Below are positions 20,830 through 30,822 of a DNA stretch of 64,000 nt, one piece after another. The DNA comes from Anaeramoeba ignava. Lineage: Eukaryota; Metamonada; Anaeramoebidae. The stretch is from positions 742,501 to 806,500 of the forward strand of contig JAPDFW010000147.1 in the NCBI GenBank assembly GCA_028826165.1, written 5' to 3'. Under the pieces are notes generated by a model. That model searched no databases and had not been told where the DNA came from. It saw nothing but the letters and a program-made list of their open reading frames with translations. Position 1 is the first letter of the stretch; the number at the start of each line of letters is the position of its first letter. The position numbers and the translations under genes were made by a program.

Positions 20830-22587
20830 TTAAAATTTTTCATTATTAATTTCTAATTCATTTAAAACTTTTTCTATATCATTTTGAATTATTTTTTCTT
20901 CTTTGAAAAATGTTAAAATTCTTGAATAAGTTTTTTGATATTCACTAAATTCACTCAGAAGCTTTTTATTCTCTAATTTAATTTCTTCTAAAATTTTTAA
21001 TTTTTCAAAAAGAATTTTATCAAATTGTTGGAAATCTTTCATTCTAATCCTTCTTTCTGAATGTAAACTAATAAGAAGTTGATCTATTTCAGATCTTTGT
21101 TGTTGAGAATAATATTCAAATTTTCTTTTTAATTGATTTATTAATGAAATTATTGATTTTTCCAATTCTTTATCTAATTTCTTTTCAATTGATATTTGTA
21201 TTTCAAGTATTTTTTGTGATAATGTTTCTTGAAGTTGAAATTCCAAAAAATCAAAAATAAAGAATTGAAAATCTTCTTCATTTTGTGTCTTTTTTTCCAA
21301 TGTTATTGAATTTGTTCGAGAACTATTTTCTTGTGAAAGTAAATTAAAATCTGTAGAAATATCTTTTTTTAGATTGAATTCAACAACTTCCAAATTTTCG
21401 AATGAGTTTTGATTTATTAATTCATTCTCTTTTTGTGATTTTTCTTGATTTGGATTTTGATTATCATAAATTATATCTTGTTCTTGAACTAAATTTTTAT
21501 TTTTTTTTTTGATTTCATGTTAAAGAAAAAAAATAATTTGAATTTATAAAAAATTTACATAATAAAGAAGATGTTGTTAAATGATCAATATCCAAATTTT
21601 TCAAATCTTTGAATAAAGGATCCAAATCAGAAATATCAACAGAAACATCACTAAGTAAATCTTCAACATTTGTAAAATCACAACTTTCAGTTACAACACT
21701 CATAGTTGAATTTACAGATGAAAATGCATTATTTGGATTTTTGTTATATGAAATTTTTGGTTCAAAAATTGGTTCAAATGATAAAATAAGAATAAAATTT
21801 TGATGAACATTATAAACAGCAACCTAAATTAAATTTTAATAAGAATTAATATTAAAATTAAAATTAAAATTCATTTTGAAATTAAAATTAAAATCCATTT
21901 TGAAATTAGAATTAAAATTATAAATTCATTTTGAAATTAATATTAAAATTCATTTTGAAATTAAAATTAAAATTTATAAATTGAAATTAAAATTCATTTT
22001 GAAATTAAAATTAAAATCCATTTTGAAATTAAAATTAAAATTCATTTTGAAATTAAAATTAAAATTCATTTTGAAATTAAAATTAAAAGTTTTCAGAAAA
22101 TTTACAGAAATTTCAACCCAGAATTCTTCATTTAATAAATCCTTCAATTTAAAATCAAATTTTGTAATTTGCGGACGAGAAAATTGATGAGAAGATCTTT
22201 AATCAAAAAAAAAAAAAAAGCAAAAAAAAAATAAGATAAATTTTTTTTAAAGAAATTAGAATTTAAATAAAAAGGAATTATTAAAAAAATAACAGACTCA
22301 ATTAAAGAAGGGATTAAATAACCAAAAGCTCTTGATGAAAGAGTTTTCATATGAGGTTGAAAATCAGGACAAAAATTGATAAGTTTAAGTTTTAAACATT
22401 CTTCTCTTGAAATACATTTAAGCATTAAAATGCATGAATTATTAATTTCTAATATTTTTGTGTTTGAATATATAATCATCATTGGTTCAGCTGTTTTTTG
22501 AATTGCTCTTTGATAAGTTTTAAGTGTTTTTTTGTTTATTTTTTTTGTTGTAAATGTTTCAATAAGTGAAGTTTTTTTTGAATCCAT
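20830..22587 (-). CDS. PAS-like domain protein with C-terminal coiled coil
   Basis: Four exons, 22587-22298, 22196-22106, 21823-21559 and 21488-20830, sum to 1305 nt (434 residues). The N-terminal part (TAEPMMIIYSNTKILEINNS, then REECLKLKLINFCPDFQPH and FEFWVEIS-like NEEFWVEISVAVYNVHQNF) resembles PAS-like sensory domains carrying a C-terminal 'xxFSPxxQPH' signature. I recall such domains as common in Anaeramoeba-like genomes. An acidic linker (VEDLLSDVSVDISDLDPLF) follows, then about 180 residues of heptad-rich coiled coil (KKLDKELEKSIISLINQLKR). The first donor (ATTGA/GTCTGT) is non-consensus. It was chosen because it is the only one keeping the SSHQFSRPQITKFDFK frame, so exon 1's 3' end is tentative. 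The other junctions have ordinary GTAAAT donors. Ligand and partner are unknown. Confidence 0.68.
21824..22105 (-). repeat. Short introns of the PAS-like gene with CATTTTGAAATTAAAATTAA repeats
   Basis: Between exons 2 and 3 (22105-21824) an imperfect ~27-bp unit, AATTCATTTTGAAATTAAAA, recurs about eight times. The next intron (21558-21489) is short and plain. Confidence 0.7.
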
Positions 22588-22789
22588 AATAAAAAATTAA
22601 TTATAATTATAATAATTATTATAATAAAAAAAAACGAAATTTTTTAAATTGAAAAAAAAATTTTTTTCTAATTGTTGTTGTTGTTTTTTGTTTTAAAAAA
22701 AAAAGGAAAAAATAAAAATAAAAAATGAGAAAGAAAAAAAAAGAAAAAAAAAATTTTTCGCTTTTTAGTTTTTTTTTTAATTTTTTTTA

Positions 22790-22805
22790 ATTTCATTTTT
22801 TTTCT
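22790..22805 (+). promoter_or_regulatory. AATTTCATTTTTTTTC element upstream of the PH-like repeat gene
   Basis: It lies about 40-50 nt before the ATG at 22842 and matches the shared element. Confidence 0.4.
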
Positions 22806-22841
22806 TAATCATCTTTTTTTCCTTTTTATTTTCTTTTAAAA

Positions 22842-25655
22842 ATGTCTAATTCAAAAGAAACTCAAATTGCTGATTTAATTTCTCAAAAAACACATGAAAA
22901 ATTTAATTTTAAATTAAAAGATAAACAATTTTGGAAAATTCTTTGTTTGCTTATTTATAGATTTGATCCTCAAAAACAAAAAAAACTACCAAAGTTTGTA
23001 TTCAAAATTCAATTTCAATTTCAATTTCAAATTCATTTCCAAATTAAAATTCAATTAAAAATTAAATTCATTTCCAAATTAAAATTCAAATTAAAATTAA
23101 AAAAATTCAAATTCAATTTAAAATTAAAATTCAAATTAAATTAATTTCAATTTCAAATTCAAATTAAAATTCAAAATTAAAATTAAAATTCAAATTAAAA
23201 TTAAAATTCAAAAATTCAAATTCAAATTAAAAATTAATATTTAAATCAAATCCAAATTAAAATTCAAAATCAAAATTAAAATTCAATTTAAAATTTAAAT
23301 TCAAAAATTCAAATTCAAATTAAAATTAAAATTAAAATTAAATTTAAATTAAAATTCAAATTAAAATTAAATTCAATTTCAATTTCAAATTCAAATTCAA
23401 ATTCAAATTCAAATTCAAATTCAAATTCAAATTCAAAATTCAAATCAAATTAATATTAAAATTCAATTCAAATTCAAATCCAAATTCAATTCAAATTCAA
23501 ATCCAAATTAAAATTTAAATTCAAAAATTCAAATTCAAATTAAAATTCAATTAAAAATTAAAATTAAAATTAAAATTAAAATTAAAATTAAAATTCAATT
23601 TCAAATTCAAATTCAAATTCAAATTTAAATTCAAATTTAAATTCAAAAATTCAAATTAAAATTAAAATTAAAATTCAAAATCAAATTAAAATTCAAAATC
23701 AAAAATTAATATTAAAATTAAAAAATTCTTTTTTTTAAAAAAAAAAAAGACAAACAATGGAACAAAACAAAGAAACTTTTTTTAGATTCTGTAAAAAAAT
23801 AGAAGCACCAAAAAATTTATTAAACTATCAAAAAAAAACAGATTTAATTCCATTATTACAATATATTTTAAGCAATCAATCAACAAAACAAAAAAGAACA
23901 CTGAAAGAATTTTCAGTTCGAATTTTGGATTCAGATTTAGCAAAAATAGATACAGGACAATTAAAAATCCAAAACGACAAAGTTACCATTTTAACATTAA
24001 ATGCAGATTATTCTAATCAAGTGTCAAAAATTCAAGTAACAAAACACCCACATGATTCCAAAGTATTGAAATTTTCATTTGGAAACTCAATCCAAATAGT
24101 ATCTTTTAATACCGAATCAGAACGTGATTCATTTTTATCAGAATTATCCAAAATGAAAGATGGATCAAAAAAAGACAAAATGGAAAATGATTTGGATTTT
24201 AATTTCCAAACAGATTTAGAAATGAAAAATATTCAAGAACCAATTTATCCAATAAAATTTAAAGTCAACATTGTTGATAATGATTTAAAAACACTTTCAG
24301 CTGCTATTCTTGTTTTGGATGAAAAGGAATTTCAAGTCCAAACAAAAGACCAAATCAAAAGAAGTCGATACAATAAAAAATTGGAAATATTTTACGATCC
24401 AAAAACAATGACTTTGTTCAAAATCAACTTGAAAAATAACAAGTATTTTGTGTTGTTTCCAGTCTCTTCTCAAGCAAAAGCATTTCTATACATTTATAAT
24501 AAAGCACGTTTCCAACCATATTCACAAAAAGATGAAATGAATATAAATCAAAATTCAAATATGCAGTTTAACGAAAATACAACAACATCAACATCTTCAT
24601 TTGAACAATCAAAATCACAAAAACAAAATAAAAAAGAATTCAAAACTGATGATGAATTCAAAACTGATAATGAATTCAAAACTGATAATGAATTCAAAAC
24701 TGATAATGAATTCAAAACTGATACTGAATTCAAAACTGATAATGAATTCAAAACTGATAATGAATTTAAAACTGATACTGAATTCCATTCTGAAGTTGAA
24801 ATGAAATCTGAAGATGATTTCAAAACTGATACCGATTTTCATTCTGAAATTGAAATGAAATCAAGTGATGAAAATACTCCAAAAAATTATCCAAAATCTT
24901 ATATTCAACAAAAATATCAAGAAAATAAAACAGATTCAGAATTTGAAACAGACAATGAACTTGCTTATGGAAATCAAAACCTCCCAAAATTTCAAACATT
25001 TGAATTTATTGTTGATCTTGTTGATAAACATTTAATCAAAATTGAGCAAGCAAAAATAATAATTCGAGATCAAGAAATTATTTTCAAACCTGGAAATTCA
25101 AGTCCAAAAACATCTCATATTTCAAATGTTTTAATTGGTTCACATCCAAGACATCCAACAATATTCACTATTAAATTCAAGGATTCAAATTCATTTTTTT
25201 TCGCAGTTGAATCTGAAAATATAGCTTTTAAATTTATGCAAACAGTTCAAGAAAGACAACAAAAATCAAATCCAAATCAAAATTCAATTCAAAATCCAAA
25301 TCAAAATGAAAATCAAAATTTAAATCAAATTCAAAATCAAAATCAAAATCAAAATCAAATTCAAATTCAAATTCAAAAAAATCCTTCTTTTAATGCAGAA
25401 GTTATTGATAAATCCCTTAATAAAGTTTCAGATGTTATTATGACTTTTGAAGACTCAATGTTCCAATTTAAAACTGATACTGAAACCCTTTTTTCTGCTT
25501 ATGATTCTTCTCTTCAAGTTTTTGTTCATGCTCAACTGGAAAATGTTTTAAGAATTTCTTGTGCAAGTAAAATTTTCCGAATTTCTTTTTCATCACCAGA
25601 AGAAAGAAATGAATTTTTATCAACTTTTCAACAAAAAACAGGAAATTTAAATTGA
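22842..25655 (+). CDS. Protein with repeated PH-like modules and EFKTDN linker repeats
   Basis: Exon 1 (22842-22993) and exon 2 (23750-25655) join in phase 2 to give KLPKQTMEQNKETFF and 685 residues, so the Met at 23757 is internal. The first ~95 residues (FWKILCLLIYRFDP, then FFRFCKKI) are helical and could be a CH-like or unknown domain. At least four ~90-residue modules of one kind follow: FSVRILDSDLAKIDTGQLKI, FKVNIVDNDLKTLSAAILVL, FEFIVDLVDKHLIKIEQAKI and FNAEVIDKSLNKVSDVIMTF. Each ends in an F-x-F-x(5)-E-R/A-x-x-F helix. This pattern suggests PH or GRAM-like beta-barrels. Between modules 2 and 3 lies a run of EFKTDNEFKTDTE repeats (about 24640-24830), and before module 4 an Asn/Gln run. 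I do not recognise a named family. It may be a membrane or cytoskeletal scaffold. Confidence 0.7.
22994..23749 (+). repeat. AATTCA/AATTAA hexamer intron of the PH-like repeat gene
   Basis: A 756-nt intron of mixed ATTCAA and ATTAAA hexamers between CTACCAAA/GTTTGT and AAAAAAAG/ACAAACAATG. No independent gene was seen. Confidence 0.82.
24640..24830 (+). repeat. In-frame 18-bp coding repeat, EFKTDN/T
   Basis: GAATTCAAAACTGATAAT recurs about eight times with few changes, then degenerates to GAATTCCATTCTGAAG-type copies. It encodes an acidic/basic linker and is too regular to be ancient. Confidence 0.88.
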
Positions 25656-25731
25656 TAAAACAAAAAAATAAAATAAAATCATTCTTTCAAATCATTCTTT
25701 AATTTCTTTTTAAATTTTTGATTTTAAATTT

Positions 25732-26094
25732 TTAAATTTTAAATTTTGGATCTTTTTTAAATTTTTCATATGCTTCAAAATTAAAATAAGAAATTTCTGA
25801 TTCTGAAACAATTCCACTTTCTTTCAATGTTTTTTCTTCATTCAATATTAAATTTTCATCATCATTTAAATTAATTGAAAGTTGATTTGGTTTTGCTTGT
25901 TGAGGAATTGAAAATAATTTTAATTTATTAAATTGATAAGTTCTAAATGGTAAAAATTTTTCATTTTTTTGAATTTCTTCGTCGATAAGATTCCTGAATT
26001 CTTTGATTGATAAATTCTCATCCACATCTTTTAAAATCATGTATTTAATAACTCTATATTCAAAATTTTTTATTAAACGAACAGTAACAATCAT
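25732..26094 (-). CDS. UPF0538 family protein (human C2orf76 homolog)
   Basis: Single exon, 120 residues. It matches the UPF0538 layout along its length: MIVTVRLIKNFEYRVIKYMI, LSIKEFRNLIDEEI, LPFRTYQFNKLKLF, KPNQLSINLNDDENLIL, LKESGIVSESEISYF and a final YEKFKKDP. The family is conserved in animals and many protists, adopts a ubiquitin-like-looking plan, and has no established function. Its upstream region is shared, head to head, with the small gene starting at 26214. No intron is needed. Confidence 0.87.
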   Translation of the reverse strand: MIVTVRLIKNFEYRVIKYMILKDVDENLSIKEFRNLIDEEIQKNEKFLPFRTYQFNKLKLFSIPQQAKPNQLSINLNDDENLILNEEKTLKESGIVSESEISYFNFEAYEKFKKDPKFKI

Positions 26095-26143
26095 TTTAAT
26101 TTGATATTTTTTTTAAAAATAAAAAGAAAAAAAAATAAAAAAA

Positions 26144-26166
26144 ATTTTTTTTTTCATTTTTTTTCT
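26144..26166 (+). promoter_or_regulatory. T-run/TCAT/T-run element upstream of the 26214 gene
   Basis: ATTTTTTTTTTCATTTTTTTTC lies about 50-70 nt before the ATG at 26214, in the 119-bp divergent spacer with the UPF0538 gene. Confidence 0.45.
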
Positions 26167-26213
26167 TGTTTTTTATTCTTTTTATTCTTTATTAAATAAT
26201 TTTTTTCCAAATA

Positions 26214-26654
26214 ATGATTCCTTTTTACAAAAATTTCCAAATCAATTCTTTATTGAAATCAACTTCTTTTATTTTCCAATTTAGTTCAAATAACGAAAAC
26301 TCAAATTTTTCTTTGCAATCAATTTTAGAAAAATTAAAAGAAAAAAATTCATTAAAAATTTCAAAAGGAGAAGAGCATGAAAACTTTCGAAAAATTATGG
26401 GGAAACCTGAAAAAAGCTTTGGTATAATAACAAGTGGAGATCTTAATACTTGGAAAATCAAAAACGAATCAAATGAAATTCTTGTTGAAGAATTTAGTAG
26501 TAAAAAAAGTGAATATTGGATAAGAAAAGTTAAATCAGAAAAAGATTTGGAAAAATTTATTGATTTTAGAAGTGAAGGTTATGAAAAAATGTGGGGATCT
26601 TGTTGTTCAAGGTCTATAAAATATGAAGAAGAATTTGATCCATCCAAAAAATAA
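26214..26654 (+). CDS. Unknown 146-residue protein, possible organelle presequence
   Basis: Single exon. The first ~25 residues (MIPFYKNFQINSLLKSTSFI) lack acidic residues, carry Lys and Ser, and are followed by a hydrophilic mature part, as in a mitochondrial-type presequence. The remainder includes FRKIMGKPEKSFGIITSGDL, EYWIRKVKSEKDLEKFIDF and a CC pair in GSCCSRSIKYEEEF. I do not recognise the family. It is probably coding because it has the shared upstream element and codon use like its neighbours. The antisense frame is a shadow. Confidence 0.6.
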   Translation: MIPFYKNFQINSLLKSTSFIFQFSSNNENSNFSLQSILEKLKEKNSLKISKGEEHENFRKIMGKPEKSFGIITSGDLNTWKIKNESNEILVEEFSSKKSEYWIRKVKSEKDLEKFIDFRSEGYEKMWGSCCSRSIKYEEEFDPSKK

Positions 26655-26756
26655 ATCAAAAATAATTGAACTAGCAAAAAAAAAACAAAAAAAGAAGAAT
26701 AAATAAAAAAATAAATAAAAAAGTGGAACAAAAAAAAATTTAAATTCATTTTTTAT

Positions 26757-27725
26757 TCATTTTTTATTCATATTTAATGAAACTATTGATTTCCCATTAA
26801 TTTTAAACTTCTTCAAATCAATTTGTTTCCTTATTTTTTGCAATAATTGATTTTTTGATTGATTTGTTGAATTTCTATAAGAATTTGATCCAGCAAAAAT
26901 TGATTCAGATTTGATTCTTGCTTTTTTTGAAGCTAATTGTTTCAATTTTTGATTATGAAAATTAGCAAGTGATTTTTTCTGATTCAAAATATTTCTTGCA
27001 TTGATAGTATCTTCTTGAGAAGGAGACAATAAATCATATTGAGGGATTTCACCTCGATTTTTTTTCTCTTCTATAATTTTCTTTTCTTCTTCAATTCTTT
27101 GTTTTTCATTGCGGAATTTCTTTCTCAAAAGAAAAGAATTAACAAAAGGATCTTTATATTTGATTTGAGAATCTTGAATCAATGAAAAAATTTCAGGTAA
27201 TTTTTCTTGAGAAACAACTTTATCCTGATTGCTTTGCTCAAGCATTGCAAAGGGATCAGCTCTTCTTTGTTCGATTTCTTCTTCATTTTTGATATTTTCT
27301 TTACTAAAACCCAAACGTGAGTGAGAAAGTGAATTTTCATAATTTTCTTCTTGATTTTCAATTGATTCATCAAGTTGTCTTTTTGCTCCACTTATGATTT
27401 CATATTCTGCATTTTTTGGATCGGTTTTGATAAGAATAACTGAGCTACATGAGGGGCATTTCATCCGGAATTCAAGAATTGGAGTTCGAAAATAATTCCC
27501 GATTTTCCGTTTTTCTGCGTTGAATCGAACTCCTCTTGATATGTGTCTTTTGCAAGATAAACAAAATACATTGAATGGCATTTCAAATCTTATTATTAAT
27601 ATTCCTTGATCTAGTTTTCTTGCTCGTTCTCGAAGTGGATGTTGTCCAATATATTGATTTATTGTTCCTTTGGATGGATCCCAATCTGGTGGATAATATT
27701 TATTAACTGCTTTTCTATCTGACAT
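26757..27725 (-). CDS. YJU2/CWC16-family splicing factor, CCDC130-like
   Basis: Single exon, 322 residues. The N-terminal half is highly conserved with CCDC130 (YJU2B/Cwf16): ERK-type SDRKAVNKYYPPDWDPSKG, HPLRERARKLDQGILIIRFE, CLSCKRHISRGVRFNAEKRK, GNYFRTPILEFRMKCPSC and ILIKTDPKNAEYEIISGAKR. The two CxxC pairs (about residues 55-58 and 90-93) form the zinc-binding site of the family. YJU2 proteins join the spliceosome around branching, which is fitting for an intron-rich genome, although this gene itself is intronless. The C-terminal half is a charged coiled coil. The CCDC130 branch is favoured over YJU2 proper by the VNKYYPPD start and the QGILIIRFE wording. Confidence 0.92.
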   Translation of the reverse strand: MSDRKAVNKYYPPDWDPSKGTINQYIGQHPLRERARKLDQGILIIRFEMPFNVFCLSCKRHISRGVRFNAEKRKIGNYFRTPILEFRMKCPSCSSVILIKTDPKNAEYEIISGAKRQLDESIENQEENYENSLSHSRLGFSKENIKNEEEIEQRRADPFAMLEQSNQDKVVSQEKLPEIFSLIQDSQIKYKDPFVNSFLLRKKFRNEKQRIEEEKKIIEEKKNRGEIPQYDLLSPSQEDTINARNILNQKKSLANFHNQKLKQLASKKARIKSESIFAGSNSYRNSTNQSKNQLLQKIRKQIDLKKFKINGKSIVSLNMNKK

Positions 27726-28900
27726 TATACAACAATAAAATTTAAAAAAAAAATGAAAAAAATGAAAAAAATGAAAAATGAAAAATAAAATTTAAAAATA
27801 AAATTTGAAATAAAATTTAAAATAAAATTTAAAATAAAATTTAAAAATAAATTTCAAAATAAAATTTAAAATAAAATTTAAAATAAAATTTAAAATAAAA
27901 TTCAAAATAAAATTTAAAATAAAATTAAAATAAATTTAAATAAATTTCAAAATAAATTTAAAATAAAAAGTGGAATAAATTTAAAAATAAAATTTAAAAT
28001 AAAATTCAAATAAAAAGTGGAATAAATTTAAAAATAAATTTAAAATAAAATTTAAAATGAAAAAAATAAATTTAAAATAAAATTTAGAATAAAAATTTAG
28101 AATAAAATTTAAAATAAAATTTAAAATAAATTTAAAATAAAATTTAGAATAAAATTTAGAATAAATTTAAAATAAAATTTAAAATAAAATTCAAAATAAA
28201 AAGTGGAATAAATTTAAAATAAAAAGTGGAATAAATTTAAAAATAAAATTTAGAATAAAATTTAGAATAAAATTTAAAATAAAATTTAAAATAAAAATTT
28301 AGAATAAAATTTAAAATAAAATTTAAAATAAAATTTAAAAATAAAATTTAAAATAAAATTTAAAATAAATTTCAAATAAAAAGTGGAATAAATTTAAAAT
28401 AAAAAGTGGAATAAATTTAAAATAAAATTTAAAATAAATTTAAAATAAATTTAAAAATAAAATTTAAAATAAAATTTAAAATAAAATTTAAAATAAATTT
28501 AAAATAAATTTTAAAATAAAATTTAAAATAAATTTAAAATAAATTTAAAATAAAATTTAAAATAAAATTTAAAATAAAAAAGTGGAATAAATTTGAAATA
28601 AAATTTAAAATAAATTTAAAATAAATTTAAAATAAAATTTAAAATAAAATTTAAAATAAAAAAGTGGAATAAATTTGAAATAAAATTTAAAATAAATTCA
28701 AAATAAAATTTAAAATAAATTTAAAATAAATTTAAAATAAATTTCAAAATAAAATTTAAAATAAAATTTAAAATAAATTTCAAAATAAAATTTAAAATAA
28801 ATTTAAAATAAATTTCAAAATAAAATTTAAAATAAAATTTAAAATAAAAAAGTGGAATAAATTTTAAAATAAAAGGAGAAATTTTTTGGATAATCAAAGT
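27726..28900. repeat. Divergent intergenic minisatellite, TAAAATTTAAAA with GTGGAATAAA inserts
   Basis: The 1.2-kb spacer between the YJU2-like and HORMA genes is a ~12-bp AAAATTTAAAAT array. AAAAAGTGGAATAAATTT occurs nine times, near 27967, 28014, 28200, 28222, 28379, 28402, 28578, 28664 and 28848, and a tenth similar copy lies in a HORMA intron at 29269. At the left end, T-run/TCAT copies at about 27751-27785 (minus) precede the YJU2-like start. No gene was seen. Confidence 0.8.
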
Positions 28901-28955
28901 CAATTAATCCCCTAAAAAAAAAGAAAAAAAAAAAAAGGAATTTAAGAAAAAAATT

Positions 28956-28973
28956 GGATTTTCATTTTTTTTC
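28956..28973 (+). promoter_or_regulatory. TTTTCATTTTTTTTCTTC element upstream of the HORMA gene
   Basis: It lies about 45-60 nt before the ATG at 29016, immediately after the minisatellite ends. Confidence 0.45.
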
Positions 28974-29015
28974 TTCATTTCTTTTTATTTTTTTTAGATT
29001 ATTCATTTTTAAAAA

Positions 29016-30698
29016 ATGAGTCGTTTAGCACAAAAAACAAGAACAGAAACTACAACAGAAAATCAAAGTATGACTTTAGTTAGAAATATTTTAAGAACAA
29101 CAATATCGTAAGAATTAATTAAATAAGAAATAAAAATAAGAAAATAAATAAAAATCATTTCATAAAAAATAAAAAAGATCAATTGCTTATTTAAGATATC
29201 TTTTTCCAGAAGAAAATTTTTATGATAGATCAATTGCCGGTAAAAAAAAATAAAAAATGCGAAAAAAAAAAGTGGAATAATTTTAATTTTTTTTCTTTCT
29301 TTTTTTTTTCAAAAGGAATAAATATTAAATCTTTACAACCTTTAGGAAATTCAGAAGCAAAACAATTATGTGATTGGTTAGAATATGGAGTTTTTGATGC
29401 ACTTTCTAAAAAATTTGTAAATAATAAATTAATTAAAATTAAAATTAAAATTAAAATTAAAAATCAAAAAAAAAAAGTTAAGAACTATTATTTTTGGAAT
29501 TTATTTAGATCCAAATCGAGAAAATGAAATGATTGAATGTTATACTTGTAATATTTATTAAAAAAAAATAATCTTTTTATTTTAAATTTAATTTTTGATG
29601 AATTTTGATTATTTTTTTTTTTTGATAGTTTCAATTTCTTATCCAAATGAAAAATCAATTGAACTTAATTTAGAAAATCAATCAAAAAATGGAATAATTG
29701 AAAAAAAATTAAAATTTCAAACAAAAGAAGAAATAAAACAAGGTAAAAAAAAAAGAAAAAGAAAAAAAAGAATTTTGATTGAAAAAAAAATTGTTTTTAA
29801 TTTTTTAGCTTGGGTTTCTGTTATTAGAACAATTGTTCAATTAAGCCAAACTTTATCACCAATTCCAGAAAATAGATTTATTACAATGAAATTATTGTAT
29901 TATGATGAAATAACTCCTCCAGATTATGAACCAAAATTTTTTCAAAATTCTCAAAAAGGTGAATTTTTTTCTTTCAAAAAAAAAAAATTCCCAAATTTTA
30001 ATCAATTATTTTTATTATTTGATTTTTTTTTTTAAATTAGATTTCTTTTTTCTTTCAAAACCTCTTGATTTAAAATTAGGATCTAAAATTTTAACTCCTT
30101 TTCATAGTTTAGATTTAAGAATAAAAACATCTATTGATTCAGAAGATAAAAGATTTTTAATTAAAGAAAAAGAAGAATTAAATGAAGAATTAAATGAAGA
30201 AAAAGGAAATAATCAATTTTTTAGTGTAATTGATGAAGATAATGATTTAATTTCAAAAGAAGAATCTTTAATTGATCAAAAAGGAGAATCTTTAATTAAT
30301 TTTTTTCCTAAATTAAAAAAAAAAATTAAAGATTGGGATTTTGTTTCAACTTCAAAAATTTGTGAAGAATTTAAATTAGAAAAAAAGTAAGTTTTATTTA
30401 TTTTTTTTAAAAAAATCAAATCAAAAAACAAAAAAATAAATTTTTCTCCTTTTCTTCTTTCTTTTTTAAAATAAGATTTGTTAAGAAATTAATTCAAAAA
30501 TTAAAAGAAGAAAAGTTGATCTCTTCAAAATATAATAGAAGTAAAAAAGGATGGGAAATTAAAAAAAGAAAAAAAAAAAGAAAAAAAAATCTAAATGAAA
30601 ATTTAAATGAAAATGAATTAAATTTAACAAGAAAAAGAAATAGAATTAGAACTAAATCTTCTATAGTTGATAAACCACTTGTTTTAAAAAGAAAATGA
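29016..30698 (+). CDS. HOP1: HORMA-domain meiotic axis protein (Hop1/HORMAD-like)
   Basis: Eight exons, 29016-29107, 29178-29239, 29316-29416, 29478-29547, 29629-29742, 29809-29958, 30041-30386 and 30476-30698, sum to 1158 nt (385 residues). Introns are 60-90 nt. The N-terminal two-thirds is a HORMA domain: [74 protein letters not shown] and [15 protein letters not shown]. This order matches Hop1/HORMAD proteins rather than Mad2 or Rev7. The C-terminus ([20 protein letters not shown], then [15 protein letters not shown] and RSKKGWEI) looks like a winged helix, as in the chromatin-binding region of some Hop1 proteins. The tail is very basic. Hop1 loads on meiotic chromosome axes and promotes inter-homolog recombination. 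Together with XRCC3 it suggests the organism keeps a meiotic toolkit. Confidence 0.88.
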
Positions 30699-30756
30699 AG
30701 TAAAAAAAAATTGGAAAAAAAAGAGAAAAAAAAAATTTAAATTGAAAAATTTTTCT

Positions 30757-30770
30757 TTTCATTTTTTTCC
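30757..30770 (+). promoter_or_regulatory. TTTTCATTTTTTTCC element upstream of the phosphatase gene
   Basis: It lies about 55-65 nt before the ATG at 30823, within the 124-bp gap after the HORMA stop. Confidence 0.45.
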
Positions 30771-30822
30771 TTTTCAATTTTTTTTTTTTTCAATTTTTTT
30801 CTTTATTATTTTTTTCCAAATT

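Noticed and set aside
20667-20849. 60-codon hydrophobic frame on the plus strand
   Set aside because: A/T-tract sequence in the Arp2 promoter region that overlaps the end of the PAS-like gene; no family features.
23757-25655. ATG at 23757 taken as the gene start
   Set aside because: An upstream exon (22842-22993) joins in the correct phase and has the shared promoter element.
26225-26461. 78-codon minus-strand frame with Ser/Phe-rich sequence
   Set aside because: Lies antisense within the 26214 gene, lacks the upstream element and resembles no family.
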